A DNA stretch of 23,755 nt from a bacterium (GTDB lineage: Bacteria; Spirochaetota; UBA4802; UBA5550), in NCBI GenBank assembly GCA_024224995.1, contig JAAENB010000732.1, forward strand, positions 1 to 23,755. Reading direction: 5' to 3'. Shown here piece by piece: positions 7,826-16,050 of the stretch (position 1 is the stretch's first letter; every line of letters starts with the position of its first letter). A model generated the notes under the pieces. The model was not told where the DNA came from. It worked only from the letters and a program-made list of their open reading frames with translations, and ran no database searches. Position numbers and translations under genes: made by a program.

Positions 7826-9173
7826 AATTCTGGTCGTTGATGATGAACCAAATATTCTTAAAACCTTAAGTTCTATATTTCAGGATGAAGGGCATATTGT
7901 TCTTACCAGTGAAATCGGTGAAGACGCGCTTAATTTACTGCGAAAGAATGATCTGGACCTGGTGGTTCTTGACGTGTGGCTGCCCGATATGAATGGAATA
8001 GAGGTTCTGGAACAAATAAAAAAGATATATCCCGATGTCGCGGTAATAATGATATCAGGGCACGGCTCCATTGACATTGCGGTAAAATCGACAAGAATGG
8101 GGGCATTCGATTTTATACAGAAGCCGCCATCAATGGAACGGGTTATTACTGCGGCAAATAATGCCCTTGAGCAGGTGCGCTTAAAAAGAGAGAATATAAA
8201 ATTACGAGAAGAATCCCATACCGAAGACGAGATGGTAGGGAGCTCTGCCAGGATTGTTGAGATCCGTCAAATAATTGAAACCTCGGCAGCAACAAATGCC
8301 AGGGTTTTTATTACCGGGGAAAGCGGTACCGGTAAGGAGCTTATTGCCAGGGCAATCTATCTCAGGTCGAAAAGGTTCGACAAGCCCTTTGTTAAAGTTA
8401 ATTGCGCGGCTATTCCCGATGAATTGATCGAAAGTGAACTTTTTGGACACGAAAAAGGGGCTTTTACCGGAGCCCTGGGCCGCAGAATGGGAAAATTTGA
8501 GTTTGCCAATAACGGGACAATATTTCTTGATGAAGTTTGCGATATGAGCCTGGCTGCCCAGGCAAAGGTGCTGCGGGTACTCCAGGAGCAGCAGTTTGAA
8601 CGGGTTGGGGGAAATGAAACAATTGATATAGATGTGAGGATTATCGCGGCAACAAATATCAATGTGAAAAAAGCGATTGAAGAAGGGAAATTCAGGGAAG
8701 ACCTCTATTACCGGCTTAATGTAATACCAATTGTTGCCCCTTCCCTTGAGGAACGCCAGGACGATATTCCCGAGCTTATAGACTATTTCCTGAAACGGTT
8801 TTCGGAAGAACATGGAATCGGTATAAAAGAGGTAACGGAAAAGGGCATGAATTTTTTGGTGAATCATACCTGGCCGGGAAACGTACGAGAGCTTAAGAAC
8901 ATTGTGGAGCGGCTTTCCATTATGGTGCCTACGGAAACGATCGATGATGGAGATATTAAAAAACACCTGGAATCCTATGATTATGACGATGTCTACTCAC
9001 GGGAAATATCAACATTAAAGAGAGCTCGTGAAGAATTTGAAAAAGATTTTATAATTAAGGCTCTTAAGAAAAATGATAAAAATATAACGGTGACCTCGAA
9101 AAACCTGGGAATAGAACGGACGAATCTTCACCGGAAGATCAAGCAGTATAATATTGATGTAGACAAAGCATAG
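7818..9173 (+). CDS. ntrX: NtrX/NtrC-family sigma-54-dependent response regulator
   Basis: This 451-residue activator is the likely partner of the NtrY kinase it overlaps by eight bases. The receiver domain (1-120) has acidic residues D8/D9, phospho-acceptor D52 and K102. The AAA+ domain has Walker A GESGTGKE (167-174), an intact GAFTGA loop (214-219) that contacts sigma-54, and Walker B IFLDEV (235-240). The C-terminus carries a Fis-type DNA-binding helix-turn-helix (about 423-443, ending NLHRKIKQYNI). The start ATG at 7818 gives the usual MAKILVVDDE and lies about 10 bases after GGATGAG; an ATG 15 bases upstream is less likely. The intact GAFTGA implies true sigma-54 activation, unlike some alphaproteobacterial NtrX. 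RpoN is encoded in the same cluster. Confidence 0.93.
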   Translation: MAKILVVDDEPNILKTLSSIFQDEGHIVLTSEIGEDALNLLRKNDLDLVVLDVWLPDMNGIEVLEQIKKIYPDVAVIMISGHGSIDIAVKSTRMGAFDFIQKPPSMERVITAANNALEQVRLKRENIKLREESHTEDEMVGSSARIVEIRQIIETSAATNARVFITGESGTGKELIARAIYLRSKRFDKPFVKVNCAAIPDELIESELFGHEKGAFTGALGRRMGKFEFANNGTIFLDEVCDMSLAAQAKVLRVLQEQQFERVGGNETIDIDVRIIAATNINVKKAIEEGKFREDLYYRLNVIPIVAPSLEERQDDIPELIDYFLKRFSEEHGIGIKEVTEKGMNFLVNHTWPGNVRELKNIVERLSIMVPTETIDDGDIKKHLESYDYDDVYSREISTLKRAREEFEKDFIIKALKKNDKNITVTSKNLGIERTNLHRKIKQYNIDVDKA

Positions 9174-9185
9174 TATATAAACAAG

Positions 9186-9851
9186 ATGAATACCGGAACA
9201 ATACAAAAAACCCTGGCCGCTTTAATTAGAAAGGAAATTGCCGCAAACCGCTTAATCGCGTATCGAGGGGATGAAGAGTTTGAATATCTTGCCGCGTGGC
9301 TGCAGTACGAGCCCCCCCGGGGAGAGCAGGAAAGTCCGGCGCAAAATCCAACGCAAGAGAGCTCCTTAGAAGAAATGCTTGCAAACTGCAGCAAATGTTC
9401 GGATATCGCGGAAAGGAAAAAACCCTTTGGAAACGGGTCAAACAGGGTTATGATTATTCTAAATGCCCCGCGTCTTATAAATAAAATAGAGAAAGATTTG
9501 TTTAGAAAAGAGTCCGTGGTTCTTCTCAAAAAGATGGTTTCAGCCGTCAAGCTTTCATTTAATGAATGTTATATTACAAGTCTCATTAAGTGTGAATCAA
9601 CGGATGTCCTTGTTACTCCGGGCCAGATGATTAAGAATTGCGGAGCAATCTTAAAGAAAGAGATTGAATGCATACAGCCAAAACTTATACTGGTTATGGG
9701 GGATATACTACCCATGCAAAAAATGATAAATGAAAGCACCTCTCTTTCGTGGTTCAATATTGAACACCCCATTACCCTGCTTAAAAATCCCGAACTGAAA
9801 CGGCCGGCCTGGAATACGCTCAAGCTTGTTATGGAAAAGTTAACAGAATAA
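9186..9851 (+). CDS. Degenerate family-4 uracil-DNA glycosylase-like protein
   Basis: This 221-residue protein has a family-4 UDG-like fold signature. It has CSKC at 68-71, then two more cysteines at 136 and 152, in the CYITSLIKC and NC contexts where the family places the other ligands of its 4Fe-4S cluster. It ends with HP (194-195) and LLKNPELKRPAW, like the family's HPS..LL.NP..K motif. However, the catalytic motif GEAPG..ED is replaced by LNAPRLINKIEKD, and the uracil-pocket segment PFVG is not recognisable. Glycosylase activity is therefore doubtful; it may be a binding or regulatory protein. A polar N-terminal extension of about 65 residues precedes the fold. It overlaps priA by one base (TAATG), pointing to a DNA-repair or restart role. 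The family is fairly sure and the activity is not. Confidence 0.72.
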   Translation: MNTGTIQKTLAALIRKEIAANRLIAYRGDEEFEYLAAWLQYEPPRGEQESPAQNPTQESSLEEMLANCSKCSDIAERKKPFGNGSNRVMIILNAPRLINKIEKDLFRKESVVLLKKMVSAVKLSFNECYITSLIKCESTDVLVTPGQMIKNCGAILKKEIECIQPKLILVMGDILPMQKMINESTSLSWFNIEHPITLLKNPELKRPAWNTLKLVMEKLTE

Positions 9852-11812
9852 TGTTTGCCGATGTATATGTTGGATACCCTGTTGATTCCGGGTTTACCTA
9901 TGGAGTTCCTGCCGGTATGGATGTTTCCCCCGGAATGAGAGTGCGGGTCGATTTCCGCGGCAGGAAGATTATTGCTTTTGTTCACCGGGTCCATGATTCC
10001 AAACCAAAGGATTTTAAGGTAAAGGATATACGTGAAGTCATTGATCCGGAACCTGTATTTGATGAGCGGCTCATTGAACTGTGCCGTTATGTGGCAATAA
10101 ATTATATTTCAGCGCCGGGAGAAGTTCTGTCCCTGGCGCTGCCCTCGGGAGTACGGCCTTCGGATCGATTTAAAAACCCCTTTGAGAAAAAGCCTCAGGA
10201 GCAAACGACCCTGTCCGATTCTCAGAAATTGGTTTATTCCAAAATAATCAACTCTTTCTCGAATGACAAATTCTATCATCTTATTTTTGGGATTACCGGA
10301 AGCGGGAAAACCGCTATTTATACTGAAGTGGCAAAATATTTGATAGCGCAGGGCCGTTCGGTTATATACCTTGTTCCGGAAATATCGCTCTCTTCCCAGA
10401 TCTTTGAGCGTTTATACAATATTTTTGGAGACGACCTGGTAGTGTATCACAGCCATCTAACCCCAAACCAGCGCTTGAGCCACTGGCTAAAATTCTACCG
10501 GGGAGAGGCAACGATCGCGGTTGGAACCAGGTCTGCCGTTTTTTTACAGTCGCCTAAGCTGGGTATGATTATTATTGATGAGGAACATGACGGCTCGTAT
10601 AAAGAACACAGTTCTCCGCGGTATAACGCGAGGCGGGTCGCTTTTTACCGGTGCAAAACTGAAAATGCCCTGCTGCTAATGGGATCGGCTACTCCTTCAA
10701 TTGAATCGTTATATGCTTCGGAACGGGGAATAATGGAGCTCTATCACCTCACCGAGCGATATGGAAATGCCCTGCTGCCGGAAATAGAGATTGTTAAAGT
10801 GAACCCCGGAAAATCATCGGGGATTGTTTCATCACTTCTGAAAATGCATACTAAAAGAGCCATTGACAATGGAAAACAGGCTATATACCTGCTTAACAGG
10901 AGAGGGTTTTCTCCCTTTGTTATATGTAATGACTGCGGCGAGGCAATCCAGTGTCCCCATTGTAATATCAGCATGAATTATCATAAAGACGGCAGCCTGC
11001 TGTGCCATTATTGCGGGTATAAGCGGAATACTCCCGAAAAATGTGAAGAGTGCGGCTCGGAAGATATAATAAAGCTTGGAGCCGGTACCCAGCGGGTAGA
11101 AGAGGTCGTGAATGATGAGTTTAAGGATTTCAGGATTTTCAGGCTCGACCAGGATAGTTCCCGAAAAAAGAACGCGACTTTTGATCTTATCGAACAGATG
11201 AAAAGCGGTGAGATAGACATTCTTCTGGGGACTCAGATGGTCGCAAAGGGCTTTGATTTTCCCGGTGTTGTAATAGTGGGAGTTCTCCTGGCCGATATTG
11301 GCCTGAATTTACCCGATTTTAGAGCCTCCGAAAGAATTTTTTCCCTCCTGGTCCAGGTAGCCGGCCGCTCCGGCAGGGGAGAGGACCGGGGCAAGGTTAT
11401 TTTACAAAGTATTGATGATGAGCACGAGATCTTTAAGTTCATCAAAAATCATGACTATTATGGTTTTTACCGGTATGAACTCTCAATGAGAAAGACCATG
11501 GGGTACCCGCCTTTTATTCGTCTTGCCCGGCTCCTGGTACGGGGACAAGAGGAAGCAAAAGTTGTTGATGCTGTTAACAAGCTAAAGACTGCCCTTGAAT
11601 TGAATATCAAAAAAACAGGGAGCCCTGTCCTGCTCCTTGGACCCTCAGAAGCGCCTATCTCCAAAATTTCCAACAATTACCGCCATCATATTATCTTAAA
11701 GTCGAAAGAAACAGAAGAACTGCGCAAGATCATTGTCGCATCAAAAGAGGCGGTTGCGTCAAAACAGGGGCTCTACCTGGAAATAGATATGGACCCTGTT
11801 GATATGCTGTAG
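9851..11812 (+). CDS. priA: Primosomal replication-restart helicase PriA
   Basis: This 653-residue PriA is a 3'-5' helicase that recognises abandoned forks and reloads the replicative helicase. It has an N-terminal DNA-binding domain (about 1-105), Walker A GITGSGKT (147-154), DEEH (243-246), and a zinc-binding insert with eight cysteines in four CxxC pairs (359/362, 368/371, 385/388, 398/401). The helicase C-terminal motifs follow (GTQMVAKGFDFP and VAGRSGRG). It is somewhat shorter than the E. coli enzyme of about 730 residues, mostly at the N-terminus, but all catalytic motifs are present. It is the last gene of the forward cluster. No hairpin terminator is evident right after its stop, only a short T run. 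Confidence 0.97.
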   Translation: MFADVYVGYPVDSGFTYGVPAGMDVSPGMRVRVDFRGRKIIAFVHRVHDSKPKDFKVKDIREVIDPEPVFDERLIELCRYVAINYISAPGEVLSLALPSGVRPSDRFKNPFEKKPQEQTTLSDSQKLVYSKIINSFSNDKFYHLIFGITGSGKTAIYTEVAKYLIAQGRSVIYLVPEISLSSQIFERLYNIFGDDLVVYHSHLTPNQRLSHWLKFYRGEATIAVGTRSAVFLQSPKLGMIIIDEEHDGSYKEHSSPRYNARRVAFYRCKTENALLLMGSATPSIESLYASERGIMELYHLTERYGNALLPEIEIVKVNPGKSSGIVSSLLKMHTKRAIDNGKQAIYLLNRRGFSPFVICNDCGEAIQCPHCNISMNYHKDGSLLCHYCGYKRNTPEKCEECGSEDIIKLGAGTQRVEEVVNDEFKDFRIFRLDQDSSRKKNATFDLIEQMKSGEIDILLGTQMVAKGFDFPGVVIVGVLLADIGLNLPDFRASERIFSLLVQVAGRSGRGEDRGKVILQSIDDEHEIFKFIKNHDYYGFYRYELSMRKTMGYPPFIRLARLLVRGQEEAKVVDAVNKLKTALELNIKKTGSPVLLLGPSEAPISKISNNYRHHIILKSKETEELRKIIVASKEAVASKQGLYLEIDMDPVDML

Positions 11813-11830
11813 GTTTTTTAATAAATTAAT

Positions 11831-11858
11831 TTGACTTTGCTCTAAATTTTAATATACT
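11831..11858 (+). promoter_or_regulatory. Sigma-70 promoter for the 11997 gene
   Basis: TTGACT (11831-11836) and TATACT (11853-11858) are 16 bases apart, the same -35 box and spacing as the promoter at 1604. The expected start site leaves a leader of about 130 bases, long for this window. Confidence 0.65.
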
Positions 11859-11873
11859 CATAAATAGATACTG

Positions 11874-11898
11874 TTTCCCAGTAGACAAATACTGGAAA
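11874..11898 (+). promoter_or_regulatory. Hairpin in the leader of the 11997 gene
   Basis: TTTCCCAGTA (11874-11883) pairs with TACTGGAAA (11890-11898) around a six-base loop, with one bulged C. It begins about ten bases after the predicted start site, so it would sit at the 5' end of the mRNA and might stabilise or regulate it. Confidence 0.35.
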
Positions 11899-11996
11899 GC
11901 TGTATTCGCGCTATACAAAGGTTTACCAAAAGGAGATTTTCAAAAGCGTATATCAATATAAATAAAGATATACAAAGAAAACTTTGGAGGTATCTC

Positions 11997-12893
11997 GTGA
12001 AAAAATATTTAATGCTTATTTTTATACTGTTTCTCTCCCTGGGACTAACAGGAGCAATATGCGGAGATGATGAAGAAGAGGAAGGGGATGTGCCCGATAT
12101 CAGCGGAATATGGAGCTATTCTTCAAGCGTAAGTTCGGGAACCTGGCTCATTACACAGAGCGGAAACCAGATGACCGTATCATTTGGAACAACAATGACC
12201 ATCACCGGAGAGGTCTCGGAAAGTTCCATTGCCGTTACCCAGGTCTTTTCAAGCGGGGACACATTACTCTATACGCTTAATAAGGAAAGCGATACCCGGT
12301 ATTCGGGAACAGCAATCGTGGGAACTGATTCGGTTACTATTGTGATGACGAAAACATCAAGCAGTACCACAATTCCAACCATGGATCTTTCAACCCTGAG
12401 CAGTGTTACCGCGGATGGTGACTCCTCTGAATGGTCTTCCGTAACCTCATCTTTTACCGATTCCACCGGAGAAAGCGGTGTAATCAGCGGCTCCGATATT
12501 GAAGAGGTGAAGATTGCTAAAAAGGATGACGGAACTATGCTGTATGCTTTAATAAAACTAACGGCCAATGCTGTTCAAACCGCAACGTATAATGTCTGTC
12601 TCAAGAATTATTCCTCTTCTTCCGGTTTAAGTAGTGAGAATCTTATTTTTGGTATCTATTATGACTCAGGGTGGTACCAGGAGTATGATGGAGATGGCAA
12701 CTCCAGTACCAGCTGCTATACTCCAACAGGTGTTACCTATATTGAATTGAGTATTCCTCTCAGCGGTGGTTCATATCTTGTGAACAACTCCGAAACCCTG
12801 GGAGCACAGTTTATTATTGCAGTACAGACATCACCCGCAGCGAGTGGTGCTGATTATGATGAAGCGGAATATTTTGGTGTAGTAAATTTTTAA
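11997..12893 (+). CDS. Predicted secreted or lipid-anchored protein
   Basis: This 298-residue protein starts at GTG, six bases after GGAGG, with a Lys-Lys signal and a long hydrophobic core. LTGAIC places a cysteine at residue 22, followed by a strongly acidic DDEEEEGD segment. The -1 residue of the lipobox would be Ile, not the usual Gly or Ala, so lipidation is possible but unsure. Residues 34-120 (DISGIW..., Ser/Thr-rich) resemble a small beta-sandwich or barrel. Residues 136-298 begin TADGDSSEW, a pattern found at the start of CBM9-like or DOMON-like sugar-binding folds. Two later cysteines could pair. It is probably a surface protein with a binding role; no enzyme motif is seen. It has its own promoter and long leader. 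Confidence 0.65.
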   Translation: MKKYLMLIFILFLSLGLTGAICGDDEEEEGDVPDISGIWSYSSSVSSGTWLITQSGNQMTVSFGTTMTITGEVSESSIAVTQVFSSGDTLLYTLNKESDTRYSGTAIVGTDSVTIVMTKTSSSTTIPTMDLSTLSSVTADGDSSEWSSVTSSFTDSTGESGVISGSDIEEVKIAKKDDGTMLYALIKLTANAVQTATYNVCLKNYSSSSGLSSENLIFGIYYDSGWYQEYDGDGNSSTSCYTPTGVTYIELSIPLSGGSYLVNNSETLGAQFIIAVQTSPAASGADYDEAEYFGVVNF

Positions 12894-12958
12894 CGATAAT
12901 TTATTTCCGGGGGTGCGCATATCGAGTATGCGCACTCCGCGGATAAAAATTTATCGTT
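12892..12958. terminator. Nested inverted repeat between convergent genes
   Basis: The inner arm GTGCGCATA (12913-12921) pairs with 12927-12935 around TCGAG, extended by G-T and G-C pairs. An outer perfect 8-bp pair, AACGATAA (12892-12899) and TTATCGTT (12951-12958), encloses it. The structure lies between a forward gene ending at 12893 and a reverse gene ending at 12975, so it is probably a two-way terminator. The outer arm overlaps the last two bases of the upstream stop codon. Confidence 0.7.
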
Positions 12959-12974
12959 ATTATTACTCAGTAAA

Positions 12975-14282
12975 TTACTTTTTCTGGTTTGCCTTTTTAA
13001 GCTCATTTTTTAAAAGAGCAATAAGCGCCTCCTGTGGAGGAAACCCTTCCATTCGTCTTCCCGCGATAAAAATGGTTGGTGTGGCACTAATGCCCAGTTC
13101 AATGGCAGCACTGATATCATTGGCAAGAAGCGCTTTCGTATCCCCGGAAATCATTAATTGACCAAACCGGACACTGGTAATGGGCGTAACACCGTCAGGA
13201 AATTTTACTGAATTGAAATTATTGCCGGCTGCAAAGAGGGAATAGTCCTTTTTGATCTGTTCATATACGGAGAAGTGGGTTTCCAGGTATTCTTCAAAAA
13301 AACCGCCCTTTGACGCTGCCAGCATTGCCTGGGAGGCAATACAGGAATTCTTATACCGTACTTTTTCAATATCCTTGTTGCAATTGGGATCAAGAGGGTA
13401 GCTGTAATAGGCAATATTGACCTGGTCTCCAAATTCTTCTAGAATAACTTTTTCAACTTTATAAAACTGGTAACAGGCACTGCACAGGAAATCGGTAAAG
13501 GCCGTTATGGTAACTTTGGCCTCCGGGTTCCCCAGAACCAGGGAACTGTTGTGCAGGTCTATCTCTTCTGTTTCTTTTTCGTAAAAAAGTTTTAAGAAAT
13601 TTTGAATCTGGTCACCCGTTGGTTCTTGAGCTTGTTTCATATGAGCCCTGCCCATACCTGCGTTTCTTGACATGTTCATGGAAACTAAAATGATGGTAAA
13701 GATCAGCATCATCGAAAAGAGCATAAAACAGGCAAGTGCCGCTCGTTTGTTGGATAATAATTCTTCTTGCTCTTCTTTCTTTTTAAGGCCCGTACCCGTG
13801 AAAAAGTCTTTTAAAATGGCAAAAAAGCCCATATCCTGGCTTTTTTTAATATTTCGAAGCCAGAAAAAGAAGGCCACTACCATTAAGATATTAATAATAT
13901 AGGTAATAACACAGAGATGGCAGAATGTTTTTACTACAAATATTAAAATAGCGGCAAGAGCAATGTCAGCAGCTACTCCCAGAATGGCAAGGGGGTAGAG
14001 GACAACGGCAGAGGCACTATAATATTTATCCCCGGCATAGTCGGCAACGAGTATGAAAAAAAGAATTGTCAGGTAAAAAAACAGCCCCAGTGCGGCAATG
14101 GGAACTCCAAAAATGGAACCATAGTCCGATTGACTAACCAGGGTACAGGGGTTGCCCGGCCCGCTGCCGCATGATAAAAATGAAAGATTGGCATTGGGAT
14201 TAAAGTGCTGGTAAGTAAGCGCCAGGGAGATAATAGCCCCGGTAAACGAAAGAAACATAATAGCGTATATGTATTTTTTCAT
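12975..14282 (-). CDS. VKOR-DsbA fusion, disulfide-forming membrane protein
   Basis: This 435-residue protein joins a vitamin K epoxide reductase-like membrane domain to a DsbA-type thioredoxin domain, making a one-piece disulfide-forming system that passes electrons from exported proteins to quinone. The VKOR part (about 1-145, four to five helices) has the loop pair C38 and C46 and the quinone-side CHLC (121-124). Another helix (about 181-201) leads to the periplasmic domain with the active site CSAC (267-270) and cis-Pro loop ATPT (400-403). Cysteines 301 and 314 may form an extra disulfide. The ATG follows AAGGAAGG on this strand. It is the last gene of a reverse operon, 31 bases after the DUF1285-like gene. 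VKOR-thioredoxin fusions are known in several phyla. Confidence 0.9.
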   Translation of the reverse strand: MKKYIYAIMFLSFTGAIISLALTYQHFNPNANLSFLSCGSGPGNPCTLVSQSDYGSIFGVPIAALGLFFYLTILFFILVADYAGDKYYSASAVVLYPLAILGVAADIALAAILIFVVKTFCHLCVITYIINILMVVAFFFWLRNIKKSQDMGFFAILKDFFTGTGLKKKEEQEELLSNKRAALACFMLFSMMLIFTIILVSMNMSRNAGMGRAHMKQAQEPTGDQIQNFLKLFYEKETEEIDLHNSSLVLGNPEAKVTITAFTDFLCSACYQFYKVEKVILEEFGDQVNIAYYSYPLDPNCNKDIEKVRYKNSCIASQAMLAASKGGFFEEYLETHFSVYEQIKKDYSLFAAGNNFNSVKFPDGVTPITSVRFGQLMISGDTKALLANDISAAIELGISATPTIFIAGRRMEGFPPQEALIALLKNELKKANQKK

Positions 14283-14313
14283 AAATCCTTCCTTGTTAAA
14301 TTTTATTTAGCTT

Positions 14314-14844
14314 TTAATCATTTATTTGTTTTAATGAGATCCGCTTTCCGCAAATATTTAAAAAATAGCTGCCGTTAGTTTCATCCAGACGATCCAGGAT
14401 ATGGAACGACGGCGAGCGTTTAAATTTCGCGGGAAAGCCCTCATCAATGCCTTCCGTGCTAACAGTGCAGTAGAGGGCATTATTATTTGAATTGTAATAT
14501 AGAGTCGCGGGATCGAGTTCCACCGTATTGCCGGTGGAAAGATTGAGAAAAACTTTTTCAAAATCGGCAAAACCTTCAAACCTGACCCCTGTTATAAAGA
14601 TAGGAGTATCTTCCACAATGATGGGATATACATACCTGTCATAATGGAGAACATATTCTCCCTCTTTTGTTTTTGCAATTGATTTATTAAAAAAATCAAT
14701 AATTTTTTTATTTTCAAAGCCAACACCGTTGTGAAACCAGTTTCCCTCTTTGTCGAGCCTGATCTCGTCGATCTGTTCACCGGCTTTGAGTAAGTCTTCA
14801 ATGTATTCCGGTATTTCTATATTGTTTTCTTGCTTTTCCTGCAT
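14314..14844 (-). CDS. DUF1285-like protein
   Basis: This 176-residue soluble protein lacks a signal peptide. Residues 26-90 match the DUF1285 pattern: DEIRLDKEGNWFHNG, a helix with KKIIDFF, EGEYVLHYDRYVYPIIVED, then a beta-rich part. This is a two-beta-domain fold of unknown function; no catalytic residues can be named. It lies 17 bases after the dGTPase-type gene and 31 bases before the VKOR-DsbA gene, so it is probably cotranscribed with both. AGAGG sits about 12 bases before the ATG, a loose ribosome site. Family assignment is by motif memory. Confidence 0.65.
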   Translation of the reverse strand: MQEKQENNIEIPEYIEDLLKAGEQIDEIRLDKEGNWFHNGVGFENKKIIDFFNKSIAKTKEGEYVLHYDRYVYPIIVEDTPIFITGVRFEGFADFEKVFLNLSTGNTVELDPATLYYNSNNNALYCTVSTEGIDEGFPAKFKRSPSFHILDRLDETNGSYFLNICGKRISLKQIND

Positions 14845-14861
14845 TCTTTGTTTGAAACCTC

Positions 14862-16016
14862 TTATACACTTATCATGGGATCGGTAAGTTTTTTGTGTTC
14901 TTCCAGAGCATATCGATCGGTCATACCAGCGATGAAGTCTGTAGCGGTGAGCATGATGCCGTCGGAAGCAATTCGCTCCTGGTGATTATCCGGCAGGGTA
15001 TCGGGGTGTTCCGTATATATCGTAAAGAGCTCCTTGATAACCTTTTGAGCTTTTATCGTCATCCTGGTAACCCGGTAGTGGTCGTAGAGCTTTTTGCGTA
15101 AGAATTTTTTAAGTTCCTTGTTTGCGGAGTATACATCCGCGCTAAAACCGGTTAATTTTTCTTTTGCCTGCCGCACATCCGTATGATCGCGAATTCCCGC
15201 CGCTTCCATCTTTTTTTGGGTATTATTAATAAGATCCGAAACCAGGAGATTGATAATTGACCGGATCATTTCCCGGGCGATCATTTTATTGCTGGAAGGA
15301 ATACCGCCGGAAAAATGTTCACGAAACATTTTCCAGATCATAAGGGGCTCTACCTCTTCGAACAGGAGAATTCCCGATGAAAGACCGTCATCGAGATCAT
15401 GATTATTGTAGGCAATTTCATCGGCCAGGTCAATGATCTGGGCTTCCAGGGCAGGCTGTTCATCGGGCGCGTAAGTCGACAGCTCGGGATGGTCAAAGGG
15501 GCTTGAATGTTTGATAATACCTTCCCGGGTTTCCCATGACAGGTTAAGTCCGTCGAAATTATTATAGCGCTTTTCCAGAACTTCCACAACTCTGAGGCTT
15601 TGCCTGTTATGTTCAAAACCGCCGTGTTCCCGCAGCAGGTCATTTAACTCTTTTTCTCCGGCATGGCCAAACGGCGTATGGCCAAGATCATGAGCCAGGG
15701 CAATGGACTCGGCCAGGTCTTCGTTCAGCCGCAGAGCACGGGCAATGGCCCGGGCAATCTGTGAAACCTCAATGCTGTGCGTAAGACGCGTACGGTAATG
15801 ATCTCCTTCATGGTTTACAAAAACCTGGGTTTTGTATTCCAGCCGCCGAAAAGCACGTGAGTGAATAATCCGTTCCCGGTCCCGCTGAAAGGTTGTGCGG
15901 TAGGGATGAGGATCTTCCTTGTGTTTTCTCCCCCGTGAAGCTTGCGAATGAGCAGCATAGGGAGCCAGGATCTTCTCTTCTATTTTTTCCAGATACGTTC
16001 TGTTTACAGTAACCAT
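14862..16016 (-). CDS. dgt: dGTPase-type HD triphosphohydrolase
   Basis: This 384-residue HD-domain enzyme of the dGTPase family splits dNTPs to nucleosides and triphosphate, helping set dNTP levels. Metal ligands fit the family: H80 in RLTHS, HD at 109-110, D199 in LADEIAYNNHD. The HDLGHTPFGH motif (109-118) and the N-terminal FQRDRERIIHSRAFRRLEYK motif (43-62, dNTP and nucleic-acid contacts) are complete. At 384 residues it matches the shorter dGTPase-like group, not the E. coli enzyme of about 500, so the preferred nucleotide is not certain. The ATG has only a distant GGAG. It lies 34 bases after the TPR gene in the same operon. Confidence 0.93.
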   Translation of the reverse strand: MVTVNRTYLEKIEEKILAPYAAHSQASRGRKHKEDPHPYRTTFQRDRERIIHSRAFRRLEYKTQVFVNHEGDHYRTRLTHSIEVSQIARAIARALRLNEDLAESIALAHDLGHTPFGHAGEKELNDLLREHGGFEHNRQSLRVVEVLEKRYNNFDGLNLSWETREGIIKHSSPFDHPELSTYAPDEQPALEAQIIDLADEIAYNNHDLDDGLSSGILLFEEVEPLMIWKMFREHFSGGIPSSNKMIAREMIRSIINLLVSDLINNTQKKMEAAGIRDHTDVRQAKEKLTGFSADVYSANKELKKFLRKKLYDHYRVTRMTIKAQKVIKELFTIYTEHPDTLPDNHQERIASDGIMLTATDFIAGMTDRYALEEHKKLTDPMISV

Positions 16017-16050
16017 AGTAGTTTTAGCCCGAAAATAACCGGCTCCTATT

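Noticed and set aside
8202..8966. Long reverse-strand open frame (254 codons) inside ntrX
   Set aside because: It lies fully antisense to the conserved AAA+ domain, matches no family, and is best explained as a by-product of the ntrX codon pattern.
13080..13100. TGGCAC resembling a sigma-54 -24 element
   Set aside because: It lies inside the VKOR-DsbA coding region and no TTGC follows at the required distance.
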